The position numbers and the translations under genes are program-made. The notes below the pieces were generated by a model. The model had not been told where the DNA came from. It searched no databases and worked only from the letters and a program-made list of their open reading frames with translations. From assembly GCA_041907665.1 (NCBI GenBank), contig JAYRGW010000008.1, forward strand, positions 1-64,000: a stretch of DNA of 64,000 bases, given 5' to 3'. Shown here in pieces: positions 25,628 to 33,763 of this stretch. The stretch's first letter is position 1, and each line of letters begins with the position of its first letter. The stretch is from JAAYUD01 sp041907665. GTDB lineage: Bacteria > Bacteroidota > Bacteroidia > Bacteroidales > Bacteroidaceae.

Positions 25628-26038
25628 ATGAGTAATACACGATTTGCAACAGCGATACATATACTCACCCTGCTAACAGTAAGTCCGGGAGAGTATCTTA
25701 GTTCCGAATGGATCGCAGGAAGTATTGGGATAAATCCCGTCATAGTCAGAAAAGAGTTGAGCATATTGCACGAAGCAAAGCTTGTTTTTACGCGCAAAGG
25801 TAAAGATGGCGGATCGATTTTGAACAAGCCTGCTACAGAGATCTTTCTTGCAGATATTTACATTGCAGTGAAAAACTCTGAAGTACTGGGAAAAAAGAAC
25901 CAATGTCCCAATCCGCTCTGCCACGTAGGAAAAAGAATAAATGAAAAGCTCGAAAGTCTATTTTCAGAAACAGACAAGGTCGTTATCAATTTTCTAAAAG
26001 ACAAGACACTAGCGGACTTTGCAGAGCAATTCCGTTAA
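25628..26038 (+). CDS. Rrf2-family transcriptional regulator (YwnA-like)
   Basis: 136 residues from ATG 25628, 8 nt after the -7 box, so the mRNA is nearly leaderless. A longer in-frame start would fall inside the promoter. The N-terminal winged helix shows TRFATAIHIL, YLSSEWIAGSIGINPVIVRKELSIL and the wing GKDGGSILNKP. A CPNPLC pair sits near residues 91-96. The Cys spacing does not match the three-Cys iron-sulfur pattern of IscR/NsrR, so a thiol-based or Cys-modified sensor of the YwnA type is more likely. The neighbouring quinone-oxidoreductase-like gene is the probable target. Confidence 0.85.
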   Translation: MSNTRFATAIHILTLLTVSPGEYLSSEWIAGSIGINPVIVRKELSILHEAKLVFTRKGKDGGSILNKPATEIFLADIYIAVKNSEVLGKKNQCPNPLCHVGKRINEKLESLFSETDKVVINFLKDKTLADFAEQFR

Positions 26039-26151
26039 ATGCCCCTCGCAAACGATAAAAATAGAAATTGAGAAAACAGTACTTGCTTACTGAATTAAAT
26101 TGGGAGTGATATAATATAAAAGTAGAATTACAACTAAAAGACTAAAACAAG

Positions 26152-27000
26152 ATGAAAATTGGAATCACAGGCGCTACCGGACAACTAGGTCGTTTGGTAG
26201 TAGAAAAATTGAAACAAAGAACAAACGCAGATCATTTAATAGCGTTGGTAAGAGCACCCCAAAAAGCGGCCGACATGAATATTGTTAGCCGAGTATTCGA
26301 TTATAACAAACCAGAGACATTAGTCGAATCACTAAAAGGTATAGACTACCTTTTGCTCATTTCGAGCAATGAGATAGGTCAACGCAAACGCCAGCATGAG
26401 AATGTAATCGAAGCAGCTCAAAAGGCTGGAGTAAAGTGGATGATATATACCAGCCTCCTTCATGCCGATACATCCACTCTAAACCTTGCCGCAGAGCACG
26501 TGGCTACTGAGCAGGCTCTCATCAAATCGGGTATTCCTTTCACACTGCTACGCAACGGATGGTATACCGAAAATTATATGTCAGCGGCTACTGGTGCAGT
26601 CAAAGCGGGTGTTCTGATAGGTAGTGCAGGAAACGGAAAGATTTCATCCGCTGCAAGAGCCGACTATGCCGAAGGTGCGGCCGTTATATTGACCACCCCA
26701 AATAATGAAGGAAAAACATACGAATTATCAGGGGACGAATCGTATACATTGACCGACCTGGCAGCCGAACTATCGCGCCAAACAGGAAAAACGATCTCCT
26801 ACAATAATCTTCCCGAAGATAAATATGCGGCGGCACTCACAAGCGCAGGGCTTCCTGCACCGTTGGCAGAAGCTCTTGCCAGCTGGGACTTCAGTGCTTC
26901 AAAAGGCGATCTTCATGACGAAAGCCATATCCTTTCAAAACTCATAGGACACTCTACTACTCCCCTTTCGGTAGTAGTAAAGAAAGCATTGAACGCTTAA
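26152..27000 (+). CDS. NAD(P)H-dependent quinone oxidoreductase-like protein (QorB/NmrA family)
   Basis: 282 residues of the atypical short-chain dehydrogenase (NmrA/QorB) group. The Rossmann motif is GITGATGQLG (about 3-12), followed by ALVRAPQKA binding the NADP phosphate side. YTSLLHAD and LRNGWYTENY match the E. coli QorB/YtfG signature. The family reduces quinones or senses NADP(H). Cytoplasmic. It is 113 bp downstream of the rrf2 gene, and the pairing of Rrf2 (YwnA-type) with such an oxidoreductase suggests an electrophile/quinone response. Confidence 0.85.
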   Translation: MKIGITGATGQLGRLVVEKLKQRTNADHLIALVRAPQKAADMNIVSRVFDYNKPETLVESLKGIDYLLLISSNEIGQRKRQHENVIEAAQKAGVKWMIYTSLLHADTSTLNLAAEHVATEQALIKSGIPFTLLRNGWYTENYMSAATGAVKAGVLIGSAGNGKISSAARADYAEGAAVILTTPNNEGKTYELSGDESYTLTDLAAELSRQTGKTISYNNLPEDKYAAALTSAGLPAPLAEALASWDFSASKGDLHDESHILSKLIGHSTTPLSVVVKKALNA

Positions 27001-27010
27001 CTTTTTATTT

Positions 27011-27048
27011 TATCATTGGCCATCTCTGTATTCGGGTGGTCAATGATA
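27011..27048 (+). terminator. Hairpin after qorB-like gene
   Basis: TATCATTGGCCA (27011-27022) and TGGTCAATGATA (27037-27048) form a 12-bp stem with one G-T pair, 10 bp past the stop codon. There is no T run, so it may be a 3' stabiliser rather than an intrinsic terminator. Confidence 0.45.
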
Positions 27049-27147
27049 CATAAACAGTCTACATTTTATAACGATTACTCTTCTCGCACCAATCAACCCA
27101 CCCAGATAGAGAAGCATACTCTATCTACACAGGGAAATAGTAATCAA

Positions 27148-27738
27148 TCAGGATAAACTATTTTGCACAGCAAGCATCGCCTCGTCCTTATCAAATAGAT
27201 AAGGATCGAAGTCCACACCAAGCCAGTCTTTCAGCTCCTTGTACCTTTCTGATTGTTTGTGCTTTGCAGCTTCCACCACACCCTGATAGCCCCATATACC
27301 ACCACAATCTTCGGGTGGGCATGCATTTTCGCCAGCGATCAATTTCGGTTGATGACTTTCTCCTTCAGCATAAACGCGATGCTCCAACAATGTTATTGTA
27401 TGAAACCATGAATCGCCCAAATCGTATTCATACTTTAACTGTGCACCCTTTTTGGGCAACAAATCGGATAAGCGAACTTTTTCATATGCCACCATTTCAA
27501 CTCTAGACATACCCAAATTCTCATTTTCTTTCACATCTTGCTTCGACATATAAAGAACTTTGTTCAGCATAAATTGATGCAAGTGTTCATCCCACCAGCC
27601 CATTGCCGCTTGAATCACATGATGCAATTGCGGCAACAAAATATCCGAAGAGACCTCCACGGTTCTCCATACATTTACGCAACATTTATCCAACTTTATT
27701 TCAATCAGATAACATTCATTACTTATAGTCTTACTCAT
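27148..27738 (-). CDS. Plasmid pRiA4b ORF-3-family protein
   Basis: 196 residues from ATG 27738, chosen because a -7 box lies at 27778-27771; the frame is open further upstream. Family marks are VWRTVEVSSDILLPQLHHVIQAAMGWWDEHLHQF, then the YEYDLGDSWFHTI strand and ACPPEDCGGIWGYQGVVEA. These are the hallmarks of the PRiA4_ORF3 domain, also called the IS1096 passenger (TnpR-like) family. No biochemical function is established. It is often carried by mobile DNA, but no transposase or repeats are seen beside it here. With rrf2 and the qorB-like gene it separates mutY from ssb. Confidence 0.85.
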   Translation of the reverse strand: MSKTISNECYLIEIKLDKCCVNVWRTVEVSSDILLPQLHHVIQAAMGWWDEHLHQFMLNKVLYMSKQDVKENENLGMSRVEMVAYEKVRLSDLLPKKGAQLKYEYDLGDSWFHTITLLEHRVYAEGESHQPKLIAGENACPPEDCGGIWGYQGVVEAAKHKQSERYKELKDWLGVDFDPYLFDKDEAMLAVQNSLS

Positions 27739-27770
27739 AACAAAAAAATATAAGTTTCCGGTTATTAGTC

Positions 27771-27778
27771 CAAATATA
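27771..27778 (-). promoter_or_regulatory. -7 box of the ORF-3-family gene
   Basis: The minus strand reads TATATTTG, 33 nt before ATG 27738. Confidence 0.45.
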
Positions 27779-27938
27779 AAAAGAATATAGCTACAATATC
27801 CATTTATCTCCATTTTTATTTGCATTTTTGTGCCAGCAGAAAGATCAAATTTCAAGAACCTTCCCTTGCACCTATACAGAAAGGCTTTTTAAGCAGGCGC
27901 TACCGAAACAAAATGAAGACGAAGAAATAAAAGAATAA

Positions 27939-27970
27939 TTTGCATAACATCCGATTTCTATTTAAATTTG
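27939..27970 (+). promoter_or_regulatory. Promoter of the ssb-gldE-PPTase operon
   Basis: TTTG at 27939-27942 and TAAATTTG at 27963-27970 are separated by 20 bp. The leader to ATG 27999 is about 25 nt. Confidence 0.7.
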
Positions 27971-27998
27971 CAGAAACAAACTTATTAATGTTATTAAA

Positions 27999-28370
27999 AT
28001 GTCTGTCAACAAAGTCATCTTGTTAGGAAATGTGGGGAAAGACCCCGATGTGAAATATTTCGATAGCGGCCAGGCTGTCGCCACTTTTTCTATAGCGACC
28101 GCCGAACGTGGGTATACGCTTCCCAACGGGACACAAGTTCCCGAGCGCACCGATTGGCACAACATCGTTGCTTCCAACCGGATAGCCCAAGTTGTAGATA
28201 AGTATGTGCACAAGGGAGACAAACTTTATATCGAAGGCAAACTCCGTACCCGTTCGTATACCGACAAATCGGGAGCTCAACGATACATCACCGAAGTTTA
28301 TGTTGATACACTTGAGATGTTGACTCCGAAAAATTCATCAACACCAGAAAGCAGTTCTGCTCCTTTCTGA
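27999..28370 (+). CDS. ssb: Single-stranded DNA-binding protein
   Basis: 123 residues. One OB fold (MSVNKVILLGNVGKDPDVKY; VATFSIATAERG; DWHNIVASNRIAQVVDKYVHKGDKLYIEGKL) of the bacterial SSB type. The tail is short and ends SSSAPF rather than the usual DDDIPF-like acidic tip, so the interaction tail is reduced. It is the first gene of an operon with gldE (26-bp gap) and the phosphopantetheinyl transferase, an order conserved in Bacteroidota. Confidence 0.95.
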   Translation: MSVNKVILLGNVGKDPDVKYFDSGQAVATFSIATAERGYTLPNGTQVPERTDWHNIVASNRIAQVVDKYVHKGDKLYIEGKLRTRSYTDKSGAQRYITEVYVDTLEMLTPKNSSTPESSSAPF

Positions 28371-28396
28371 CTATTGTTTAACTAAATATTCTGTTA

Positions 28397-29770
28397 TTGG
28401 ACTCAGACGTATATTTATGCCTTTTGGGGGCAAACATTTTCAATACAACAACAATTACACCTCCTACCACATCCGCTCTTGTAGCAATTGTGTTGGCTGG
28501 TCTGCTATTGTTTGTTTCGGCTTTCGCTTCGGCATCCGAAATAGCCTTTTTTTCACTCTCACCCACCGATCTGAATAAAATCGAATCAAGCGAGTCACTT
28601 TCAGACAAGCGCATCACTACACTTTTGTCTGACAAAGAACAACTGCTCACTACGGTACTTATCACCAACAATTTGGTCAATGTCACCATCATTATGCTCT
28701 GCAATTACTTCTTCGGCTCGTGCATCCATTTTGCATCGCCCATTATAGAATTTGTCATGCTTACGGTGATTCTTACCTTCGTACTCTTGCTGTTCGGTGA
28801 AATAATGCCTAAAATATTTTCAGCACAGAAGTCTCTTGCTTTCAGCAGATTTGCCGCTCCTACCATCATGCTACTACGTTCTTTCTTTCGTCCGCTTTCG
28901 TATGCCATGATACACTCCACCGCATTCATCAATAAATATTTTGCTCAGAAAAGTCAAAAATACAATATTTCGGTCAATGAGCTTTCACATGCACTAGAAT
29001 TGACAGATAAAGAAGAAATATCGGTTGAAAACAATCTGCTGGAAGGTATCATACGTTTTGGCGGAGAAGCTGCCAAAGACATAATGATACCACGCCTCGA
29101 TGTAGTGACTCTTGACATTCATGCAACATTCTCTCAGGTGCTCACTTGTATCACCGAAAACATTTACTCCCGAATTCCGGTCTATGTCGATTCGTTGGAT
29201 AACATAAAAGGCATACTCTATATCAAAGATTTGCTTCCGCATCTAACAAAAAATGATAACTTCCGTTGGCAGTCGCTCATACGTCCCGCCTATTTTGTTC
29301 CCGAGACCAAGATGATAGACGAACTGCTGCGCGAATTCCAAGCCAACCGTATTCATATAGCCATTGTTGTAGATGAATTTGGTGGTACTTCGGGCATAGT
29401 CACCATGGAAGACGTCATCGAAGAAATTGTAGGAGAAATACACGACGAATACGACGACGACGAAAACAATTTTATCGAGATAAACGACCATACGTGGATA
29501 TTCGAAGCTAAAACATTGCTTACCGATTTTTATAAAGAAACCGACCTCGAAGAAGACACTTTTGAAGAAGTAGAAGGCGACGCCGATACTATTGCCGGAC
29601 TGTTGCTCGAGCTGAAAGGAGAGTTTCCCACGCTCCATGAAAAAGTAACCTACCGAAACTACGAATTCGAGGTGCTTGCCGTTGATAGCCGACGCATCAA
29701 AAAAGTAAAATTTACTATCAATGAGACAATCCATCATAAGATGAAAGAAGCACCCGAAGAAGAGGAATAA
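28397..29770 (+). CDS. gldE: GldE-type membrane protein with DUF21, CBS and CorC domains
   Basis: 457 residues. It has an N-terminal DUF21/CNNM membrane domain (about 25-190, with SAFASASEIAFFSLSPTDL), a CBS pair (about 210-330; RIPVYVDSLDNIKGILYIKDLL; IHIAIVVDEFGGTSGIVTMEDV) and a CorC/HlyC transporter-associated domain (about 350-445). The family resembles Mg/Co efflux proteins, and GldE is linked to gliding and lipoprotein function in Flavobacteria but is present in non-gliding Bacteroidales too. There is no in-frame ATG near the N-terminus. The usual VYLCLL start region follows TTG at 28397, with CTG or ATT just upstream as other options. Confidence 0.9.
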   Translation: MDSDVYLCLLGANIFNTTTITPPTTSALVAIVLAGLLLFVSAFASASEIAFFSLSPTDLNKIESSESLSDKRITTLLSDKEQLLTTVLITNNLVNVTIIMLCNYFFGSCIHFASPIIEFVMLTVILTFVLLLFGEIMPKIFSAQKSLAFSRFAAPTIMLLRSFFRPLSYAMIHSTAFINKYFAQKSQKYNISVNELSHALELTDKEEISVENNLLEGIIRFGGEAAKDIMIPRLDVVTLDIHATFSQVLTCITENIYSRIPVYVDSLDNIKGILYIKDLLPHLTKNDNFRWQSLIRPAYFVPETKMIDELLREFQANRIHIAIVVDEFGGTSGIVTMEDVIEEIVGEIHDEYDDDENNFIEINDHTWIFEAKTLLTDFYKETDLEEDTFEEVEGDADTIAGLLLELKGEFPTLHEKVTYRNYEFEVLAVDSRRIKKVKFTINETIHHKMKEAPEEEE

Positions 29771-29775
29771 AGACC

Positions 29776-30411
29776 ATGCCCATACTCCAACAACAACAGA
29801 TCGGTACAGTTCGATGGGCTGTATGGCAAATCGATGAAAGTGAAGCACAACTTCGACAGTTATTTTCTCTTTCACAAGCCGAAGAAGACCGACTCAAGGA
29901 TTTCACAGCTCCTCATCGACGGCTGGAATGGCTTGCCGTACGCGCACTTTTATATCGCATATCGGACAAAGAACTGGAAATCTGTTATAACGAAAACAGG
30001 AAGCCCTACATAGCCGACGGCTCCTATCACATCGGTATTTCACACACCAAAGGGTATGCAGCGATTATTCTAAGCCCCAATATAGAAGTGGGCATAGACA
30101 TCGAACAATACGGCACACGAGTAGAGAAAGTCACTAGTCACTATCTGCGGGCAGACGAAAAACCTACCATATACGAGGGAGAGCAAGTGTGGTCGCTTTT
30201 ATTGCATTGGTCAGCCAAAGAAACCATATACAAATGCCTCAATCTACTTGAGGTAGATCTCATCAAACATTTACGAATTTTTCCTTTCCAAGTACAAAAA
30301 GAAGGCGTCTTTCGGGCTGTCGAATACCGAACTCCCCAACAACACGAATACGATATTCACTATCAACTGCATCCAGATTTTGTACTTACCTATACATGGA
30401 TTGAGAAATAG
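29776..30411 (+). CDS. 4'-phosphopantetheinyl transferase family protein
   Basis: 211 residues of the Sfp-type superfamily. Marks are KPYIADGSYHIGISHTKGYAA (CoA-binding region), VGIDIEQYG with the Mg-binding Asp/Glu (about 104-111), and WSAKETIYKCLN (about 144-155). It transfers the phosphopantetheine arm from CoA to a carrier protein such as ACP in the cytoplasm. It starts 5 bp after gldE. Its stop codon is immediately followed by the left arm of the inverted repeat of the next cassette. Confidence 0.92.
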   Translation: MPILQQQQIGTVRWAVWQIDESEAQLRQLFSLSQAEEDRLKDFTAPHRRLEWLAVRALLYRISDKELEICYNENRKPYIADGSYHIGISHTKGYAAIILSPNIEVGIDIEQYGTRVEKVTSHYLRADEKPTIYEGEQVWSLLLHWSAKETIYKCLNLLEVDLIKHLRIFPFQVQKEGVFRAVEYRTPQQHEYDIHYQLHPDFVLTYTWIEK

Positions 30412-30529
30412 AAATGCACACCCCATTGACACAACAAGTGGCTGAACAATAGAAGATTATCTGGAAGTCGCTTTTCGGAACGTATTTTGAAGTGAACATT
30501 CATCGACATTCTGATACTATTTTAACCAT
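30412..30529. repeat. Left arm of a 118-bp inverted repeat; 3' remnant of a VirE-like gene
   Basis: The reverse complement of this stretch aligns without gaps to 33737-33854, about 88% identical by hand count over 114 bp, with a 33-bp identical core (30472-30504). It carries, on the minus strand, the last codons of a VirE-like protein (MVKIVSECR, stop) and its 3' flank. It begins at the first base after the PPTase stop. The rest of the gap to 30709 is AT-rich and holds the panE promoter. Confidence 0.85.
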
Positions 30530-30639
30530 ACCGAGAATGCACGCATCAATGAGTTGATAATAAAGTCCATACAGACAATCAGCGACAAAACAATGCGCAT
30601 TCACTTTCCTTAATATATTATAAAAATAAAGAAGCCGAC

Positions 30640-30670
30640 TTTGAATATGTTCGATAAATCGTGACATTTG
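30640..30670 (+). promoter_or_regulatory. Possible promoter of panE
   Basis: TTTG at 30640-30643 and GACATTTG at 30663-30670 (one base off TAnnTTTG) are separated by 19 bp; the ATG is at 30710. Confidence 0.45.
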
Positions 30671-30709
30671 TATTCAATTGCACATTAAAACGATAAATAA
30701 GTTACAAAA

Positions 30710-31633
30710 ATGTCACTAAAATACGGAATAATAGGAACAGGTGCTATAGGCGGATACTATGGCGCCAAATTGAGTAAAGCCGGTCACGAAGTCCATTTTC
30801 TATTTCACAAGGACTACGAGTTTGTAAAGACCAACGGACTACGAATCGATTCAGTAGACGGCAATTTTCACTTGTCAAATATAGCAGCATACCAGCATAC
30901 TACAGACATGCCCCAATGCGATGTAGTATTGGTTTGCCTCAAATCTATCAACAATGGCCTTTTGAAAGAAATGCTGCCTCCTTTGTTGCACTCAAACACA
31001 GTGGTCATCCTGATAGAAAACGGAATAGGACTCGAAGCCGATCTACAAGAACAATTTCCTGCGCTCCACATTGCGGCAGGGCTTGCCTTTATCTGCTCCG
31101 GGAAATTTGAACCGGGCGTTATCACACACCAATCTTTAGGCAGATTGGTAATAGCTCCCTATTCCTGTCAAGACACTGTCTTACTGAAACAGATTGTGGA
31201 CGATTTCTGCGCATCGGGCATAGAGGCCGCCTGCAGCGACTATGCAACAGCCCGCTGGAAAAAGGCAGTATGGAATATTCCGTTCAATGGCCTTACAGTA
31301 GTACTCAATACTACCACAGACATGTTACTGAGCAACAAAGCCACTCAGTCGCTTGTCAAAAGCATAATGATAGAAGTTATCAAAGCGGCCAACAACACCG
31401 AATTGGAACAGCCCATCAGAGAGTCGTTTGCCGATACCATGATAGAAGTAACCAAGACTATGCCACCTTATTCGCCGAGCATGAAACTCGATTTCGACTA
31501 TCACCGCCCCATGGAAGTATACTATCTCTATTCGCGTCCTGTCATCGAAGCCGAAAAACATGGATTCGACATGCCCTTGACGCGTATGCTCGAGAGGCAA
31601 TTAACCTTTATAGACTCTTTACAATCCAAATAG
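30710..31633 (+). CDS. panE: 2-dehydropantoate 2-reductase (ketopantoate reductase)
   Basis: 307 residues. An N-terminal NADP Rossmann motif IIGTGAIGGYYGAKLSKAGHEV (7-residue start), the VVLVCLKS and ILIENGIG motifs, and a C-terminal helical domain with the catalytic Lys region (RWKKAVWNIPFNGLTVVL, about 183-200) and the Glu-bearing segment after MKLDFDYHRPME. It reduces ketopantoate to pantoate for CoA synthesis. Its place just after a PPTase (a CoA user) is suggestive but it lies inside the repeat-bounded cassette. It converges with the HU-like gene, 8 bp apart. Confidence 0.92.
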   Translation: MSLKYGIIGTGAIGGYYGAKLSKAGHEVHFLFHKDYEFVKTNGLRIDSVDGNFHLSNIAAYQHTTDMPQCDVVLVCLKSINNGLLKEMLPPLLHSNTVVILIENGIGLEADLQEQFPALHIAAGLAFICSGKFEPGVITHQSLGRLVIAPYSCQDTVLLKQIVDDFCASGIEAACSDYATARWKKAVWNIPFNGLTVVLNTTTDMLLSNKATQSLVKSIMIEVIKAANNTELEQPIRESFADTMIEVTKTMPPYSPSMKLDFDYHRPMEVYYLYSRPVIEAEKHGFDMPLTRMLERQLTFIDSLQSK

Positions 31634-31641
31634 TAACAATT

Positions 31642-32265
31642 TTATTTTAGCTTCCATTCGGCATCTTTGCCCAATACATATACCGAAGATGTAGTGCCGC
31701 CCATACGGCGAAAAATAGGAAACGGACCTTTACAAAGATCTTGCAACCGCCTATAGGCAGTTGCCCTAGTCAATTTCATTAATAGCCGGAATTCCTTTGC
31801 CGTAATGCAATCGTTCTCTTCAAAATATTGACGCAGCTTTTGCTTCATTTCAGCATCCGATAGTCCGGAAGAAATATTGTAGGCCTGCGAACGTTCGAAA
31901 GTCGTATTTTCCAACAGCTTATTCATCAGTTCTACATCCGGCTCAAAATGAATGGTTTTAACCGTCACCTGTTTGCCATTCAACTCCTCGGGATCGTCTA
32001 CTCCCGGTGCAGCAATGCCGATGCTGAAATAACCGATTCCGGCAATATGCACGCTGCTACCCTCCGATAGTTTAGCTGTGAGCACATACGACAACCCATC
32101 TACAACACCTTTAACATCGCCTTTTGTAGGCGATGAAGCATGATTAATCATTTCGCACACCTCTTCGAACGACATGCGTTGTGGGTTGGATACTCGTACG
32201 TGATAGCGTTTCTGTCCGTTTTTGCGACTTGGATTGTCGTAAAGACCATACCTAATTTTTCCCAT
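31642..32265 (-). CDS. HU-like DNA-binding protein with C-terminal helix-turn-helix
   Basis: 207 residues. The N-terminal two thirds match the long HU-related family of Bacteroidales (start MGKIRYGLYDNPSRK; EEVCEMINHASSPTKGDVKGVVDGL; VHIAGIGYFSIGI). The C-terminal part (about 150-207; CITAKEFRLLMKLTRATAYRRL) looks like a winged or simple helix-turn-helix. It should be a nucleoid-type or regulatory protein. It is transcribed from a consensus promoter, and its leader contains a tandem array of palindromes, a possible target for its own product. It is divergent from the VirE-like gene, a pairing seen often in Bacteroidales genomes. Confidence 0.88.
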   Translation of the reverse strand: MGKIRYGLYDNPSRKNGQKRYHVRVSNPQRMSFEEVCEMINHASSPTKGDVKGVVDGLSYVLTAKLSEGSSVHIAGIGYFSIGIAAPGVDDPEELNGKQVTVKTIHFEPDVELMNKLLENTTFERSQAYNISSGLSDAEMKQKLRQYFEENDCITAKEFRLLMKLTRATAYRRLQDLCKGPFPIFRRMGGTTSSVYVLGKDAEWKLK

Positions 32266-32310
32266 AGTATTGATTGTTAAGTTATTAATAAAAAGTTTCC
32301 AAAAGGCGTC

Positions 32311-32391
32311 TCACACGTGTGATACACTTGTCTCACAGCTGTGATACAGTTGTCGCACAAGTGTGAGACAGGTGTCGCACAGCTGTGAGAC
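32311..32391. repeat. 22-bp tandem array of imperfect palindromes
   Basis: Units at 32311-32332, 32333-32354, 32355-32376 and a partial one at 32377-32391. Each unit begins with a palindrome (CACACGTGTG, CACAGCTGTG, CACAAGTGTG, CACAGCTGTG) followed by a conserved half like TACACTTGTC or GACAGGTGTC. The 22-bp period is close to two helical turns, so sites face the same side of DNA. The array lies in the transcribed leader of the HU-like gene and upstream of the VirE-like promoter. Confidence 0.9.
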
Positions 32392-32406
32392 GGTAACTAC
32401 ATACTA

Positions 32407-32438
32407 CAAAGATAACTCTTTTCCGGTGAATATGCAAA
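32407..32438 (-). promoter_or_regulatory. Consensus promoter of the HU-like gene
   Basis: On the minus strand TTTG (32438-32435) and TATCTTTG (32414-32407) are separated by 20 bp. The transcript would start near 32403 and include the whole palindromic array in a leader of about 138 nt. Confidence 0.75.
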
Positions 32439-32509
32439 CGTCACTTCAGTGCGATTATACCGCTATTGATCTACTCTCTTTTTTATTCGTGTAATCGAAC
32501 CGCGCTCTC

Positions 32510-32517
32510 TATCTTTG
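32510..32517 (+). promoter_or_regulatory. -7 box of the VirE-like gene
   Basis: TATCTTTG, with a TTCG at 32486-32489 in the -33 place (one base off TTTG, 20-bp spacer). The leader to ATG 32582 is about 60 nt. Confidence 0.6.
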
Positions 32518-32581
32518 CACTAAACAATTAATAACCAACGGCGAGAAAACATAAAAACCGCCTATAAAACAAGGAATAAAG

Positions 32582-33763
32582 ATGAATGAAGTAAGAACCG
32601 AACAGAGTGCAAAAAGCGATCACAAGTTAAAAAGAATCATGCAACAGTTGGACAACTTTTTCAAGGACCGCTACGAAGTCCATTTCAATGTATTGTCCGA
32701 ACGGACCGAATTCAGAGACATAGGCAGCAATGCACCTTACCAACCCATTGGCAGGCGCGATGTCAATCGCTTGATTATAGAAGCACTATACGATAATATA
32801 GACTGTATGGACCGCGATGTATATCGCTATTTGCAGTCGAGCTTCATTCCCGAAAGTCAGCCTATGAAAGACTATATAGACCAGCTTCCAGAATGGGACA
32901 GGCGCGACCGTATCGTAGAATTGGCAAAACGCATCAGCTCCGTTCCGACATGGATAACATTGTTCCACCGTTGGATGTTGGGTATGGTAGCACAATGGAC
33001 AAATATTAATCCAGTACATGGCAACGCCCTGATGCCTATTCTAATCAGTAAAAAGCAGGGACATAAAAAATCTACATTCTGCCGCCTGATATTACCCGAG
33101 GAACTGCGATTGTACTATACGGACGAGTTCGATATTAATTCAAGAAGCAGCTACGTAAACAAAATATCGAAATTTGCATTAATCAACATCGACGAGTTCA
33201 ACCGCATGGGTGAAGTAAAAGCCGCACGCCTCAAAAACCTACTGCAAATGGCAGATATAAAAGTAAAAGGTAATGGTGGAGGGTACGAACGCAAACAGCG
33301 CATTGCCTCATTCATTGGCACGTCCAACTTCAAAGAACTACTCACCGACCCTACCGGATCGCGACGTTTCATACCTATCGAACAATTTCAAAAAATTGCA
33401 AGGTTGAAAATCAACTACCGTCAACTCTATGCCCAACTGCGTCACGAATTGCACGAGCGTAAACGATATTGGCTCAACACACGCGAAGAAAGCAGTCTCA
33501 CGAAGCACAACCTCTCCTTCACCCGCCGTCCCATCGAAGAAAACCTCTTTTTCGAGTGTTTTTCCATCGCACAGGAAGGAGACAAAAGCTATCAGAAACT
33601 ATCCATATCGCAACTGTATGAGACACTACGCAGGAAAAGCCCCTCTACCATGCGCGATATTAAAATGGCAGCCTTCGGCGAACACCTTGCGATACTGAAT
33701 GTGCCTAAAGTCCGTACCAGCGCAGGTTTCATATATATGGTTAAAAAAGTATCAGAATATTGA
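32582..33763 (+). CDS. VirE/DUF3874-like P-loop protein
   Basis: 393 residues. The N-terminal part (DNFFKDRYEVHFNVLSERTEFR, then RDVNRLIIEALYDN and YIDQLPEWDRRDRI) resembles the region before the ATPase core in the virulence-associated E (VirE/VapE) family of Bacteroidales. A Walker A-like KKQGHKKSTF lies near 157-166, followed by a Walker B-like KFALINIDEFNRM (about 198-210) and a GTSNFKELLTDPTGSRRFIPIE motif typical of SF3-like helicase/primase ATPases of phages and elements. The Walker A is a variant (no GxxxxGK). The role is unknown; such genes sit in many copies beside HU-like genes. Its last eight codons lie within the right inverted-repeat arm. Confidence 0.85.
   Translation: MNEVRTEQSAKSDHKLKRIMQQLDNFFKDRYEVHFNVLSERTEFRDIGSNAPYQPIGRRDVNRLIIEALYDNIDCMDRDVYRYLQSSFIPESQPMKDYIDQLPEWDRRDRIVELAKRISSVPTWITLFHRWMLGMVAQWTNINPVHGNALMPILISKKQGHKKSTFCRLILPEELRLYYTDEFDINSRSSYVNKISKFALINIDEFNRMGEVKAARLKNLLQMADIKVKGNGGGYERKQRIASFIGTSNFKELLTDPTGSRRFIPIEQFQKIARLKINYRQLYAQLRHELHERKRYWLNTREESSLTKHNLSFTRRPIEENLFFECFSIAQEGDKSYQKLSISQLYETLRRKSPSTMRDIKMAAFGEHLAILNVPKVRTSAGFIYMVKKVSEY

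Noticed and set aside
29243..29875. 210-codon antisense frame under gldE
   Set aside because: Aromatic-rich composition with no recognisable domain; it mirrors the acidic CorC region of gldE.
30530..30709. Further remnants of a second VirE-like gene
   Set aside because: Beyond 30529 the similarity to the region upstream of 33737 fades to background by eye, so no longer remnant is claimed.
32311..32391. Possible short CRISPR array
   Set aside because: The 22-bp units are directly adjacent with no unique spacers, and no cas genes are present.
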